NCBI GenBank assembly: GCA_910585535.1 | Contig: CAJUFK010000003.1 | Coordinates: forward strand, 44,451-83,990 | Source of the DNA: an uncultured Angelakisella sp. | Lineage (GTDB): Bacteria > Bacillota > Clostridia > Oscillospirales > Ruminococcaceae | Reading direction: 5' to 3' | DNA: 39,540 nt | Shown here: positions 15,311-23,331 of the stretch, in pieces | Layout: every line of letters starts with the position of its first letter | Numbering within the stretch: position 1 is the stretch's first letter | Made by a program: the position numbers and the translations under genes | The notes under the pieces: model-generated | What the model saw: the letters and a program-made list of their open reading frames with translations, nothing else | Database searches by the model: none | Told to the model about the DNA's origin: nothing

Positions 15311-16663
15311 TTACATGGGGAACCCGGGCATTCCGCCGCCAAAGGGCAGGCGGCGGCGCTTTTTGCCCCCCTTGCCCCCCAGCTGCTTCATCATCTTCTG
15401 CATCTGTTCCAGCTGGCGGATCAGGCGGTTGACATCCTCTACCTTGGTGCCGCTGCCGGCGGCGATGCGGCGCTTCCGGGAGGGGTTCATCAGGGAGGGC
15501 TTTTCCCGCTCGGCGGGGGTCATGGAAAGGATGATGGACTCGGTGCGCCGCAGCTGCTTTTCGCCCTCCTGGGCGTCCGCTTCGCTGATCTTCCCCCCCA
15601 TCCCCGGGATCATATCCAGGATGCTGGAAAGGGAGCCCATCTTCTTCATCTGGGCCATCTGCTCCAGCAGGTCGTTAAAGTCCAGCTGGCCCTCCTTGAG
15701 CTTTTTCGCGGTGGCAGCCGCCGCTTTCTCGTCCACCTGGGCCCCCGCCTTTTCGATGAGGGTCATCACATCGCCGAAGCCCAGGATCCGGGAGGCCATA
15801 CGGTCGGGGTAGAAGGGTTCCAGGTCGCCGATCTTCTCCCCCACCCCGGCGAACTTAATGGGTTTCCCGGTGGCCGCCCGGACCGAAAGGGCCGCGCCGC
15901 CTCGGGTGTCGCCGTCCAGCTTGGTGAGGATGATGCCATCCACCCCCAAGGCCCCGTCAAAGCTCTGGGCCACGTTCACCGCATCCTGACCGGTCATGGA
16001 GTCGATAACCAGAAGGGTCTCGTTGGGCTTTACCTGCTCCTTGATGGCCTGAAGCTCCTGCATCAGGGCTTCGTCGATATGGAGCCGCCCGGCGGTGTCG
16101 ATGATAACGATGTCGTTGCCGTAGTCCCCAGCGTGCTGAAGGGCCTTTTTGCAGATGAGAAGGGGGTCGTCCTGGCCCATCTCGAAAACAGGGACGCCGG
16201 CCTTTTGTCCCACCACCTTCAGCTGATCGATGGCGGCGGGGCGGTAGACGTCGCAGGCCACCAAAAGGGGCCGTTTGCCCTGCTGCTTAAAGTGGTAGGC
16301 CAGCTTGGCGCTGTGGGTGGTCTTACCGGAGCCCTGGAGACCGCACATCAGGATGATGGTTGGGATCTTGGAGGAGAGGTTGATCCGGGTGTGGGTGGAA
16401 CCCATAAGGGCGGTCATCTCGTCGTTTACGATCTTGATAACCTGCTGGGCCGGGGTAAGGCTTTGCAGCACCTGCTCCCCTACCGCCTTTTCGGTGACCG
16501 TTTTCACAAAATCCTTGGCCACCTTATAGTTGACGTCCGCCTCCAGGAGGGCAAGGCGCACCTCCCGCATGGCTTCCTTTACATCGGATTCGCTGAGCTT
16601 GCCCCGGTTCTTCAGTTTTTTGAAGGTTGCGGAAAGCTTTTCGGAAAGCCCCTCAAAGGCCAT
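15311..16663 (-). CDS. ffh: Signal recognition particle protein Ffh (SRP54)
   Basis: Ffh is the SRP GTPase that binds signal sequences of nascent membrane proteins and delivers ribosomes to FtsY. The 450-residue protein has the helical N domain, then G-domain motifs GLQGSGKTT (108-116), DTAGR (189-193) and TKLDGD (247-252), then the Met-rich M domain with RKRRIAAGSG for 4.5S/6S RNA binding and a short Gly/Met tail. His follows GSGKTT where Thr or Ser is usual, a minor deviation. ATG at 16663 follows GGGAGGGG. It is preceded by ylxM by 21 bases, the conserved pairing. Confidence 0.98.
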   Translation of the reverse strand: MAFEGLSEKLSATFKKLKNRGKLSESDVKEAMREVRLALLEADVNYKVAKDFVKTVTEKAVGEQVLQSLTPAQQVIKIVNDEMTALMGSTHTRINLSSKIPTIILMCGLQGSGKTTHSAKLAYHFKQQGKRPLLVACDVYRPAAIDQLKVVGQKAGVPVFEMGQDDPLLICKKALQHAGDYGNDIVIIDTAGRLHIDEALMQELQAIKEQVKPNETLLVIDSMTGQDAVNVAQSFDGALGVDGIILTKLDGDTRGGAALSVRAATGKPIKFAGVGEKIGDLEPFYPDRMASRILGFGDVMTLIEKAGAQVDEKAAAATAKKLKEGQLDFNDLLEQMAQMKKMGSLSSILDMIPGMGGKISEADAQEGEKQLRRTESIILSMTPAEREKPSLMNPSRKRRIAAGSGTKVEDVNRLIRQLEQMQKMMKQLGGKGGKKRRRLPFGGGMPGFPM

Positions 16664-16684
16664 GGGGTCCCCTCCCTTCTCTTG

Positions 16685-17053
16685 TTATTCCACGTCGCTG
16701 ATCTCCCCGGCCAGGGTGATGATCCGGCCGGTTTTGGCGTAGATCTCGTTGGAGGCGCCGAAGCGGTCGTTGATCCGCTCGATGTCCTTTGCCAGGTCGG
16801 TGATCTCGTCCAGGCGTTCTTGGATCCGGCGGAAGCGGGCCGCCAGGCGAAGGTGTTCCTCGTAGTCCAGCAACTGGACCTCCGCCCGTTTGATGGAGTC
16901 GCGGACCCCTTGCCGGGTGATGCCGCTGTGGGAGGCAATCTCCGCCAGGGAAAGGTCCTCGTTGTAATAGAGTTCCACCACGTCCCGCTGCTTTTGGGTG
17001 AGCATATCCCCGTAAAAGTCCAAAAGCAGAGAGATCTCCAGGTTCTTTGCCAT
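16685..17053 (-). CDS. ylxM: YlxM-family HTH protein
   Basis: A 122-residue YlxM/p13-like protein. Residues 5-60 form a sigma-70 region-4-like helix-turn-helix (LTQKQRDVVELYYNEDLSLA then EIASHSGITRQGVRDSIKRA), followed by a helical C-terminal half. YlxM stands next to ffh in most Firmicutes and stimulates SRP function in streptococci. ATG at 17053 follows GGGAGGGGG; a competing ATG eight bases upstream terminates after two codons. First gene of the operon under the consensus promoter at 17113-17141. Confidence 0.93.
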   Translation of the reverse strand: MAKNLEISLLLDFYGDMLTQKQRDVVELYYNEDLSLAEIASHSGITRQGVRDSIKRAEVQLLDYEEHLRLAARFRRIQERLDEITDLAKDIERINDRFGASNEIYAKTGRIITLAGEISDVE

Positions 17054-17112
17054 CAGTGCATCCCCCTCCCGGCTGTAAAGGCCGTTTCTTTACATACTGA
17101 CAACACGTTGAT

Positions 17113-17141
17113 ATTATACCGATACAAGCCCCTTCTGTCAA
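17113..17141 (-). promoter_or_regulatory. Consensus promoter of the ylxM-ffh-rpsP-khpA operon
   Basis: Perfect TTGACA (17141-17136), 17-base spacer and perfect TATAAT (17118-17113) on the minus strand. Transcription should start about 55 bases upstream of ylxM. Confidence 0.92.
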
Positions 17142-17227
17142 GGGGTTTTTCTTTACATCGGGAGGATTCGACAAAAAAAGTATTTTTTGGTCTTTTTTCT
17201 GCCGTCTCCAACCCTCCCGCCCTGCGG

Positions 17228-17257
17228 AAAATCTGCCGCCCGGATGGGTGCGGCGGC
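17228..17257 (-). terminator. Terminator-like hairpin of the yczE-like gene
   Basis: GCCGCC / GGCGGC stem (17257-17252 with 17240-17235), followed on the minus strand by AGATTTTCC. Sixteen bases after the stop codon. Confidence 0.5.
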
Positions 17258-17272
17258 TGTTGGTACGGCTTC

Positions 17273-17959
17273 TCATCGTTTCCTTCCCAGCAGCAGTCCA
17301 AGGGAGGTCAGAAGATCCTGATGGGTGACTGCGGTGGGGTCGAAGCGGAACAGACGGTACATCCCCTGGGTCACCGGCCCGGTGGCGAAGGTGCTGTACA
17401 GGGTGCCGACGCCGATGGGGCCGCCCAGCAGCCACCCCAAAAGGGCCGCCACCGCCATAATAAGGACGCAGACCGCCCCAATGGGCACCGGTCGGAGCCG
17501 TTTCCCCAGGCCCACCAGCAGGGAATCCCGGGGGCCGCACCCCAGACCCGCCCCCATATAAAGGACCTGAGCCGCCCCCATAAGGACAAAGCCCCCGGTC
17601 ATCAGCAGCACCCCCAGCAAAGGGTCCTCCTGGAGGGGGACCAGATCCAGCCAGTTAAAGAGATCCACAAACTTTCCAATGAGAACGGCGTCCAGCAGCA
17701 TCCCCAGGCCAATAGGCTCCCGAAGGAGCAGGTCCACCCCCAGCACCAAAAGGGAAACGGCGATGCTGGCTGTGCCGTAGATCACCCCAAAGGTGCCGGA
17801 AAGCCCCAGGTTCAGGGCGTCCCAGGGGCTCACCCCAATGTTTGCCTGAATGGTAACGTACATCCCCAAGGCCAAAAGGAACAGTCCCGCCACTGCCCGC
17901 AGGAGGTTCCCGCCTACGCTTCCTCTGCTGTTGTTCAAATCCTCCGCCTTCCTTTCCAT
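17273..17959 (-). CDS. YczE/YitT-like integral membrane protein
   Basis: A 228-residue polytopic protein of the YczE/YyaS/YitT type, recognised from GMYVTIQANIGVSPWDALNLG near the N-terminus and the repeated GAGLGCGPRDSLLVGL motif in the second half, which together suggest an internal duplication. Function of the family is unsettled; some members influence export of lipopeptides in Bacillus. The ATG at 17959 has no separate Shine-Dalgarno: TATAAT ends only five bases before it, so transcription is predicted to begin at or within the start codon. Confidence 0.83.
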   Translation of the reverse strand: MERKAEDLNNSRGSVGGNLLRAVAGLFLLALGMYVTIQANIGVSPWDALNLGLSGTFGVIYGTASIAVSLLVLGVDLLLREPIGLGMLLDAVLIGKFVDLFNWLDLVPLQEDPLLGVLLMTGGFVLMGAAQVLYMGAGLGCGPRDSLLVGLGKRLRPVPIGAVCVLIMAVAALLGWLLGGPIGVGTLYSTFATGPVTQGMYRLFRFDPTAVTHQDLLTSLGLLLGRKR

Positions 17960-17964
17960 CCCCC

Positions 17965-17993
17965 ATTATACAGGGGGAGGCCCCCGGTTACAA
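17965..17993 (-). promoter_or_regulatory. Promoter placing the start site at the yczE-like ATG
   Basis: TTGTAA (17993-17988), 17-base spacer, TATAAT (17970-17965). Counting 7 bases from the -10 places +1 at about 17958, the start codon of the gene being at 17959-17957. This implies a leaderless message. Confidence 0.65.
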
Positions 17994-18049
17994 GGCGGCG
18001 GCCCGAGGAAATTTTCCGGAGGGGGTTCCCTTTGCCCGGCGGTTTGTGG

Positions 18050-18055
18050 TAGGAT
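18050..18055 (+). promoter_or_regulatory. Possible extended -10 for trmO
   Basis: TGG-TAGGAT 26 bases before the start; upstream TTCCCT at 18026 is a poor -35. Weak candidate. Confidence 0.35.
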
Positions 18056-18080
18056 AGGGAACAGAAAGGAGGCGCCCCCA

Positions 18081-18860
18081 TTGGATATGTCCTCGGAACA
18101 GGTCCTGCGGCCCATCGCCTGGATCCGCAGCGGTTTCCCCCAAAAGTTCGGCATTCCCCGGCAGAGCGGCCTGGTGGAGGCCCTTCGGGGGGAGGTGGTC
18201 TTTCTCCCGGAGTACCGGGACCCGGAGGCCTTTCGGGGGCTGGAGGAGTTTTCCCACCTCTGGCTCATCTGGCAGTTTTCCCAGGCCAGGCGGGAAAAAT
18301 GGTCCCCTACGGTGCGGCCTCCCCGCCTGGGCGGAAATGTCCGCAAGGGGGTCTTTGCTACCCGCTCCCCCTTTCGCCCCAACTCCCTGGGCCTCTCCTC
18401 GGTGCAGCTTTTGGAGGTGCGCCTTCACACCCCGGAGGGTCCGGTTTTGGTGGTGGGAGGCGCGGACCTTCTGGACGGCACCCCCATCTACGACGTAAAG
18501 CCCTACCTCCCCTATACCGATTCCCACCCCGAGGCCGCCGGGGGCTTCGCCCTACAGGAGAAGGAAGGGTCCCTTCTGGTGGACTTTCCCCAAGATCTCC
18601 TGGAGCGTCTCCCCCCGGAGCATCGGGAGGCGGCCCTGGCCCTTCTTGCCCAGGATCCCCGCCCCGGCTACCAGGACTCCCCGGAGCGGGTCTACGGCCT
18701 GGCCTTCGCCGGATGGGAGTTGGGATTCCGGGTGGCGGGGGAACATCTCACTGTTGTGCGGGTGGACCGTTCCCCGGAGCCTGGCGGGCCGGGGTCTTTG
18801 AAAAACGAAAGGCGGAGTGATCCCTGTCCTCTTAGAGGTCTGCCCGGCGGAAAACCTTGA
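18081..18860 (+). CDS. trmO: TrmO-like tRNA (N6-threonylcarbamoyladenosine37-N6)-methyltransferase
   Basis: A protein of about 259 residues of the TsaA/UPF0066 (TrmO) family, which methylates t6A37 to m6t6A in some tRNAs using SAM. Visible family motifs are FGIPRQSGLV, the FSHLWLIWQF beta strand, RPPRLGGNVRKGVFATRSPF then RPNSLGLSSV, and LLDGTPIYDVKPYLPY. The substrate base t6A would be made by the tsaD product of this window. TTG at 18081 is chosen as start because AAAGGAGG is exactly 8 bases before it; ATG at 18087 is the alternative but 14 bases away. The C-terminal 25 residues are extra and rich in Gly, Pro and Arg. Confidence 0.88.
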   Translation: MDMSSEQVLRPIAWIRSGFPQKFGIPRQSGLVEALRGEVVFLPEYRDPEAFRGLEEFSHLWLIWQFSQARREKWSPTVRPPRLGGNVRKGVFATRSPFRPNSLGLSSVQLLEVRLHTPEGPVLVVGGADLLDGTPIYDVKPYLPYTDSHPEAAGGFALQEKEGSLLVDFPQDLLERLPPEHREAALALLAQDPRPGYQDSPERVYGLAFAGWELGFRVAGEHLTVVRVDRSPEPGGPGSLKNERRSDPCPLRGLPGGKP

Positions 18861-18885
18861 ACAGGCCCCTGAAATCTGCTATACT
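18857..18885 (+). promoter_or_regulatory. Promoter of the cyclase-family gene
   Basis: TTGAAC (18857-18862), 17-base spacer, TATACT (18880-18885). The -35 box overlaps the trmO stop codon. Confidence 0.75.
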
Positions 18886-18915
18886 GATAAAAAAGGCAAA
18901 AGGAGGAGGAGCGCC

Positions 18916-19668
18916 ATGTATCCCCTTTGGGAATCGCTGAAAAAAGCAAAGAACTGCCGTTGGGTGGAGCTGTCACACTCCCTCAACAACCAAAGCCCCT
19001 ATTGGAGCGGCATCCCCGACGGCTCGGTGGAGCTGTCCAAGACGGTCTACGACTGGGGGGAGCCTATGCTGGACTGCCTGATCCAGACCTTTAAGTTCCC
19101 CGGGCAGTTCGGGACCCACATCGACTTCCCCGGGCATTTCATCAAGGACGCGCCCCTCTCCGAAAGCTACGGCGTCAAGGAGATGGTCTTCCCCCTCTGT
19201 GTGGTGGACGTCACCGCCAAGGTGGCAAAGGACCCCTGCTACGCCGTGACGGCGGAGGACATCAAGGAGTACGAGCGGAAATACGGCCCCATCCCCGACG
19301 GGGCCCTGGTGGCCCTGTACACCGGCTGGGCCGCACGGTGGCCGGATATGGACGCCATGTCCGGCATCGCCGAGGACGGCAGCGAAAACTTCCCCGGCTG
19401 GTCCATGGAGGCTCTGCGGTACATCTATGAAGAGCGAAACGCCGCCGCCAACGGCCACGAAACCCTGGACACTGACGCTTCCGCCCTGGCCGCCGAAGCC
19501 GGGGACCTGGCCTGTGAGCGGTACGTCCTGGCCAAGGGCAAGTTGCAAATCGAGCTGCTTTGCAACCTGGACCAGGTGCCCCCGGCAGGTGCCGTTCTGG
19601 TGGCCGCCTGCCCCCGGATCGAGGGGGCCACCGGCCTGCCGGTGCGGGTGTGGGCCATCACACAATAG
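18916..19668 (+). CDS. Cyclase-family (kynurenine formamidase-like) metal hydrolase
   Basis: A 250-residue protein of the cyclase family PF04199. The metal-binding signature GTHIDFPGHF is at residues 66-75 (H68, D70, H74), followed by DVTAKV, the ALVALYTGWAARW segment and a late acidic DTDASAL. Relatives include arylformamidases and isatin hydrolase, so an amide or ring-opening hydrolysis is likely, substrate unknown. No tryptophan-degradation gene lies nearby, so kynurenine is not implied. ATG at 18916 follows AGGAGGAGG. It has its own promoter and is followed after 36 bases by a 48-codon gene. Confidence 0.87.
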   Translation: MYPLWESLKKAKNCRWVELSHSLNNQSPYWSGIPDGSVELSKTVYDWGEPMLDCLIQTFKFPGQFGTHIDFPGHFIKDAPLSESYGVKEMVFPLCVVDVTAKVAKDPCYAVTAEDIKEYERKYGPIPDGALVALYTGWAARWPDMDAMSGIAEDGSENFPGWSMEALRYIYEERNAAANGHETLDTDASALAAEAGDLACERYVLAKGKLQIELLCNLDQVPPAGAVLVAACPRIEGATGLPVRVWAITQ

Positions 19669-19704
19669 CTTTATGCTGCACTAATAAAAAAGGAGGGTTT
19701 TCAA

Positions 19705-19851
19705 ATGCCAACAGAAAATGAACGCAAGGATGTACAAAAGGCCATGGCCTACGATCTGCTCCGGATCCTGAAAAAGGACCCGGACAAGACCTACACCGCC
19801 GAAGAACTAGAGGCGCTCATCGACGCCTATATCTCCGGCGTAGCCCAGTAG
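19705..19851 (+). CDS. Small hypothetical protein (48 aa)
   Basis: A 48-residue acidic, helical protein starting MPTENERKDVQKAMAYDLL and containing KTYTAEELEALIDAYI. A strong AAAGGAGG ribosome site 9 bases before the ATG, position between the cyclase gene and a terminator, and codon use like its neighbours support it as a real gene. Function not recognised. Confidence 0.7.
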   Translation: MPTENERKDVQKAMAYDLLRILKKDPDKTYTAEELEALIDAYISGVAQ

Positions 19852-19869
19852 CTCCCACAACGCAAAATG

Positions 19870-19902
19870 CCCCCGACGGTCTTTTGGGCCGCCGGGGGTT
19901 TT
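19870..19902 (+). terminator. Terminator after the cyclase/48-aa unit
   Basis: CCCCCG-A-CGG / CCG-C-CGGGGG stem with a 9-base loop, followed by TTTTCC. Confidence 0.75.
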
Positions 19903-19934
19903 CCATTTCCCTGGTATTCCGCCCTGGTTTATGG

Positions 19935-19940
19935 TATAAT
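19935..19940 (+). promoter_or_regulatory. Extended -10 promoter of polA
   Basis: TGG-TATAAT 49 bases before the polA ATG; no clear -35 at 17 bases, so the TG extension probably compensates. Confidence 0.6.
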
Positions 19941-19989
19941 CTATCATGGAATAACCTGATACCAAACCGCGTAAAGAAAGGGTCACGCC

Positions 19990-22578
19990 ATGAAATTCCT
20001 CATTGTCGATTCCAACAGCATCCTCAACCGTGCCTTTTACGGCATCAAGCTTCTGTCCACCAAAAACGGGGAGTATACCAACGCCATTTACGGCTTCTTC
20101 AACATCGTTCTCAAGCTGATGGAGGACCTTTCCCCCGATCAAACCGCCTTCGCCTTCGACCTGCCCGCCCCCACCTTCCGCCACAAGCTGTACGACGGCT
20201 ACAAGGCCCAGCGGAAGGGGATGCCCCCGGAGCTGGCCCAGCAGCTGCCGGTGGTCAAGGAACTGCTGGCCGCCCTGGGGTGGCCGGTGGTGGAATGCCC
20301 CGGGTACGAGGCCGACGACATCCTGGGAACCCTCTCCCGGGCCGCCGAGGAACAGGACGGGGAAGCCCTCCTTCTCACCGGGGACCGGGACTCCCTCCAG
20401 CTGGTGGACCAAAAGGTCACCGTCATTCTGGCCGCCACCCGGGCCGGGGGGGCCCAGTATCTCTCCATGACCCCGGAGGCGGTGCGGGAAAAGTACGGGG
20501 TGGAGCCCCTTCAGCTGATCGAAACCAAGGCCCTGATGGGGGACAGCTCGGACAACATCCCCGGTGTGGCGGGGATCGGGGAAAAGACCGCCTTTGCCCT
20601 CATCCAGAAGTACGGCTCCGTGGCCCGGCTCTACGAGGACGTGGAGGCTTTGGAGGTCTCCCCCGGGGTGAAGAAGAAGCTCACCGCCGGAAAGGAGCAG
20701 GCGGCCCTCAGCCGGGAGCTGGGCATCATCTGCCGGGAAGCCCCCATCCCCACCGGCCTCGGGGAGTACCGGCGGGGGCCTGTGGACCACGGGAAGCTGT
20801 ACGCCGTCCTAAGCCGCCTGGAACTCCACACCCTTATCACCCGGCTGGGGGTGGATCCCAACGCCGCCCCCCTGACCCAGGAGTCCGCCACCCCCGCCCG
20901 GGGGGAGGATTGGGCCCTTCTCCCCGGGGAACCGGATCCCGCCAAGCTGGCCGGCCTGGAGGGGCCTGTCGCCCTGGCTGGGGACTTTGAGGGGGACGCC
21001 CTCATCCGCCTGGCGGTGGCCCGGGCCGGACGGGTCTGGCTGACAGAGCGGCCCGGGAAGGAGCTGCTTCTTGCCCTGAACCGCCTGGACGCCAAAAAAT
21101 ACCTGGAGGACAGCAAGCCCTGGTGCAAGACCCTTTTGGCCCTGGGGGAGGAGGAGATCCCCGTGGCCTTCGACCTGCGCCTGGCGGGGTATCTTCTCAG
21201 CCCCAATTCCACCGAGTACACCGTCCAGCGCCTTGCCGGGGAGTACAGCGTCCCTTCCCCCGCTTTCCCGGAAGAGGGGGAAATCCCCAACGCCGCCCTT
21301 CGGGCCGCCTGGCTCCTCCCCGTCTCCCGGCGGCTGGAGGAGGAGATCGCCGCCAACGGCCAGGAGATGCTCCTCCACGAGGTGGAGATCCCCCTGGCCC
21401 AGGTGCTGGCCTCCATGGAACTCACCGGCTTCCTCATCGACCTGGAGGAGCTGGCCGCCTTCGGCTCGGAGCTTCGGGGGCTCATCGCCAACCTGGAGGG
21501 AGAGATCTACGACCTGGCAGGGCACAGGTTCAACATCAACTCCCCCAAGCAGCTGGGGGTCCTCCTCTTTGAGGAGCTGGGCCTTCCGGCGGGGAAAAAG
21601 ACCAAAAGCGGCTACAGCACCGACGCCGAGGTGCTGGAGGGGCTTATCCACGACCACGCCATCATCTCCAAGATCCTGGACTACCGCAAATACGCGAAGC
21701 TCCTTTCCACCTACGTAGAGGGGCTGAAAAACGCCGTGGGGCCGGACAGCCGGATCCGAACCTCCTTTAACCAAACCGAAACACGAACCGGGCGGATCTC
21801 CTCCGCCGAGCCCAATATGCAGAACATCCCCATCCGCACCGAGCCGGGGAGCCGGATGCGCCGCTTCTTCCCCGCCCGGGAGGGATGCCTTTTGGTGGAC
21901 GCCGACTACAGCCAGATCGAGCTGCGGGTGCTGGCCTCCATCGCCGGGGACGAGAACATGATCGGGGCCTTCCTCTCCGGGGAGGACATCCACCGGAACA
22001 CCGCCGCCCAGGTTTTTGATATGCCCCCGGACCTTGTCACCCCCATGATGCGAAGCCGGGCCAAGGCGGTAAACTTCGGCATCGTCTATGGCATCTCCGC
22101 CTACTCCCTGAGCAAGGACATTGGGGTTTCCGTTTCGGAGGCGGACCAGTATATCAAAAGCTATCTGCGTACCTACAAGGGGGTCAAGGCATACATGGAC
22201 CGCACCGTGGCCGAAGCCGCCGAAAAGGGGTACGTCTCCACCCTCTTTGGCCGGCGGCGGTATCTGCCGGAGCTGAAGTCCTCCAACCGGAACCTCCGGG
22301 CTTTCGGCCAGCGGGTGGCTATGAATATGCCCATCCAGGGCACCGCCGCCGACATCATCAAGATTGCCATGGTCCGGGTCTACCGCCGCCTCAAAAAGGA
22401 AGGGCTTCGTTCCCGTCTTATCCTCCAGGTCCATGACGAACTCATTGTAGAGTGCCCCGAGGCCGAGGCCCGGCAGGTCCAGGCCCTGGTCAAAGAGGAG
22501 ATGGAGGCCGCTGTCAGCCTTGCTGTCCCCATGGAGGTGGACGCCAAAACCGGCAAGGACTGGGGGGAGGCCCATTGA
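19990..22578 (+). CDS. polA: DNA polymerase I
   Basis: PolA fills gaps and removes RNA primers during lagging-strand synthesis and repair. The 862-residue protein has an N-terminal 5'-nuclease domain (1 to about 290; CPGYEADDILG, LLTGDRDSLQL, LMGDSSDNIPGVAGIGEKTA), a degenerate 3'-5' exonuclease region, and the polymerase domain with motif A DADYSQIELR (about 635-644), motif B RSRAKAVNFGIVYG and motif C VHDE (about 813). In the exonuclease region the DxE of motif I is absent (reads ALAGDFEGD), so proofreading is probably lost, as in Bacillus and Thermus enzymes. ATG follows AAAGGG. Its stop overlaps the rimI start. Confidence 0.98.
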   Translation: MKFLIVDSNSILNRAFYGIKLLSTKNGEYTNAIYGFFNIVLKLMEDLSPDQTAFAFDLPAPTFRHKLYDGYKAQRKGMPPELAQQLPVVKELLAALGWPVVECPGYEADDILGTLSRAAEEQDGEALLLTGDRDSLQLVDQKVTVILAATRAGGAQYLSMTPEAVREKYGVEPLQLIETKALMGDSSDNIPGVAGIGEKTAFALIQKYGSVARLYEDVEALEVSPGVKKKLTAGKEQAALSRELGIICREAPIPTGLGEYRRGPVDHGKLYAVLSRLELHTLITRLGVDPNAAPLTQESATPARGEDWALLPGEPDPAKLAGLEGPVALAGDFEGDALIRLAVARAGRVWLTERPGKELLLALNRLDAKKYLEDSKPWCKTLLALGEEEIPVAFDLRLAGYLLSPNSTEYTVQRLAGEYSVPSPAFPEEGEIPNAALRAAWLLPVSRRLEEEIAANGQEMLLHEVEIPLAQVLASMELTGFLIDLEELAAFGSELRGLIANLEGEIYDLAGHRFNINSPKQLGVLLFEELGLPAGKKTKSGYSTDAEVLEGLIHDHAIISKILDYRKYAKLLSTYVEGLKNAVGPDSRIRTSFNQTETRTGRISSAEPNMQNIPIRTEPGSRMRRFFPAREGCLLVDADYSQIELRVLASIAGDENMIGAFLSGEDIHRNTAAQVFDMPPDLVTPMMRSRAKAVNFGIVYGISAYSLSKDIGVSVSEADQYIKSYLRTYKGVKAYMDRTVAEAAEKGYVSTLFGRRRYLPELKSSNRNLRAFGQRVAMNMPIQGTAADIIKIAMVRVYRRLKKEGLRSRLILQVHDELIVECPEAEARQVQALVKEEMEAAVSLAVPMEVDAKTGKDWGEAH

Positions 22579-23030
22579 TGCAGAGGGATATTGCCGGGAT
22601 CGCCACCGCCCTTCCCGGCGACGCCGGGGAGCTGGCCCGGCTGGAGGCCGCCTGCTTTGCCCATCCCCGAAGCGAAGCGGCCCTCCTTGGGGAGATCGGC
22701 CAGCCGGAGCGGTACCTGCTGGTCGCGGCGAAACAGGCGGGGGAACTGTTGGGCTACGCCGGGCTGGAATACGTCCTGGATGAGGGATACCTTACCGACG
22801 TGGCGGTGTTCCCTGCCGTCCGCCGCCAGGGGGTGGGGCGAAGCCTCCTCCTGGAGCTGGACCAGCGGGGCCGGGCGCTGGGGCTCTCCTTCCTCACCCT
22901 GGAGGTCCGGGCGGGAAACGCCGCCGCCATCGCCCTTTACCGCTCCCTGGGCTACGAGGAGGCGGGCCGCCGCCGGGGCTTCTACACCGACCCCCGGGAG
23001 GACGCCCTGCTGATGACCAAATACTTATAA
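22578..23030 (+). CDS. rimI: Ribosomal protein S18-alanine N-acetyltransferase RimI
   Basis: A 150-residue GNAT enzyme. The acetyl-CoA loop is VFPAVRRQGVGRSLL (Q/RxxGxG), followed by LTLEVRAGNAAAIALYRSLG and the RimI-type ending RGFYTDPREDALLMTKYL, which separates RimI from generic GNATs. It acetylates the N-terminal Ala of S18 or other N-termini. The ATG overlaps the polA stop by one base (TGATG), so it is coupled to polA, an unusual partner; rimI is more often next to tsaB. Confidence 0.9.
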   Translation: MQRDIAGIATALPGDAGELARLEAACFAHPRSEAALLGEIGQPERYLLVAAKQAGELLGYAGLEYVLDEGYLTDVAVFPAVRRQGVGRSLLLELDQRGRALGLSFLTLEVRAGNAAAIALYRSLGYEEAGRRRGFYTDPREDALLMTKYL

Positions 23031-23031
23031 G

Positions 23032-23130
23032 GTGCCGGAGCGGGGATTCATCAGCCGCCGTGGGGAAAATCTGATCGGATCCTTTGCCACGGCGGAGGAG
23101 GCGGTACGGTTTATGCTGGAAGAGGCGTAA
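23032..23130 (+). CDS. Possible tiny ORF after rimI (32 aa)
   Basis: A GTG-started frame of 32 residues beginning one base after the rimI stop, with sequence VPERGFISRRGENLIGSFAT then AEEAVRFMLEEA. The amphipathic, gene-like composition and fit between rimI and the next gene suggest coding DNA, either a mini-protein or the remnant of a larger domain. No ribosome site is visible, so it would depend on coupling to rimI. Confidence 0.35.
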   Translation: MPERGFISRRGENLIGSFATAEEAVRFMLEEA

Positions 23131-23149
23131 ACAGAAAGGAGCATTTTCG

Positions 23150-23329
23150 ATGAAAAGCGTGAAACTGATGCTGGCGGGTATCGCCGTTCTGCTCTTTGGT
23201 GGCTGTTCCATTCTGCTGGCGGGACTGGACCTGCCCACCTGGAACAACGGTATCTATCAGTTGCTGGGGGTGGTCTGTCCCATCATCGGGGTGGTGCTGG
23301 CCGCCTTTGGCTTTTGGGGGAACGACTGA
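23150..23329 (+). CDS. Small two-helix membrane protein (59 aa)
   Basis: A 59-residue protein starting MKSVKLMLAGIAVLLFGGCS with two hydrophobic helices (about 5-25 and 35-56) separated by a short DLPTWNNG loop. The Cys in FGGC could look like a lipobox, but the second helix makes a small integral protein more likely. ATG at 23150 follows AAAGGAG. It is 2 bases before the next gene. Function not recognised. Confidence 0.7.
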   Translation: MKSVKLMLAGIAVLLFGGCSILLAGLDLPTWNNGIYQLLGVVCPIIGVVLAAFGFWGND

Positions 23330-23331
23330 AC

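Noticed and set aside
17053..17301. 82-codon minus-strand ORF upstream of ylxM
   Set aside because: It spans the consensus ylxM promoter and the preceding terminator, with no ribosome site.
14747..18052. Very long plus-strand open frame (about 1100 codons) opposite ffh, ylxM and the yczE-like gene
   Set aside because: It is antisense to a conserved operon, low-complexity (Gly, His, Leu, Pro rich), has no ribosome site or recognisable domain, and is expected from GC-rich codon bias.
19990..22578. Proofreading activity in polA
   Set aside because: The DxE of exonuclease motif I and the tyrosine/aspartate of motif III are not visible in the middle domain.
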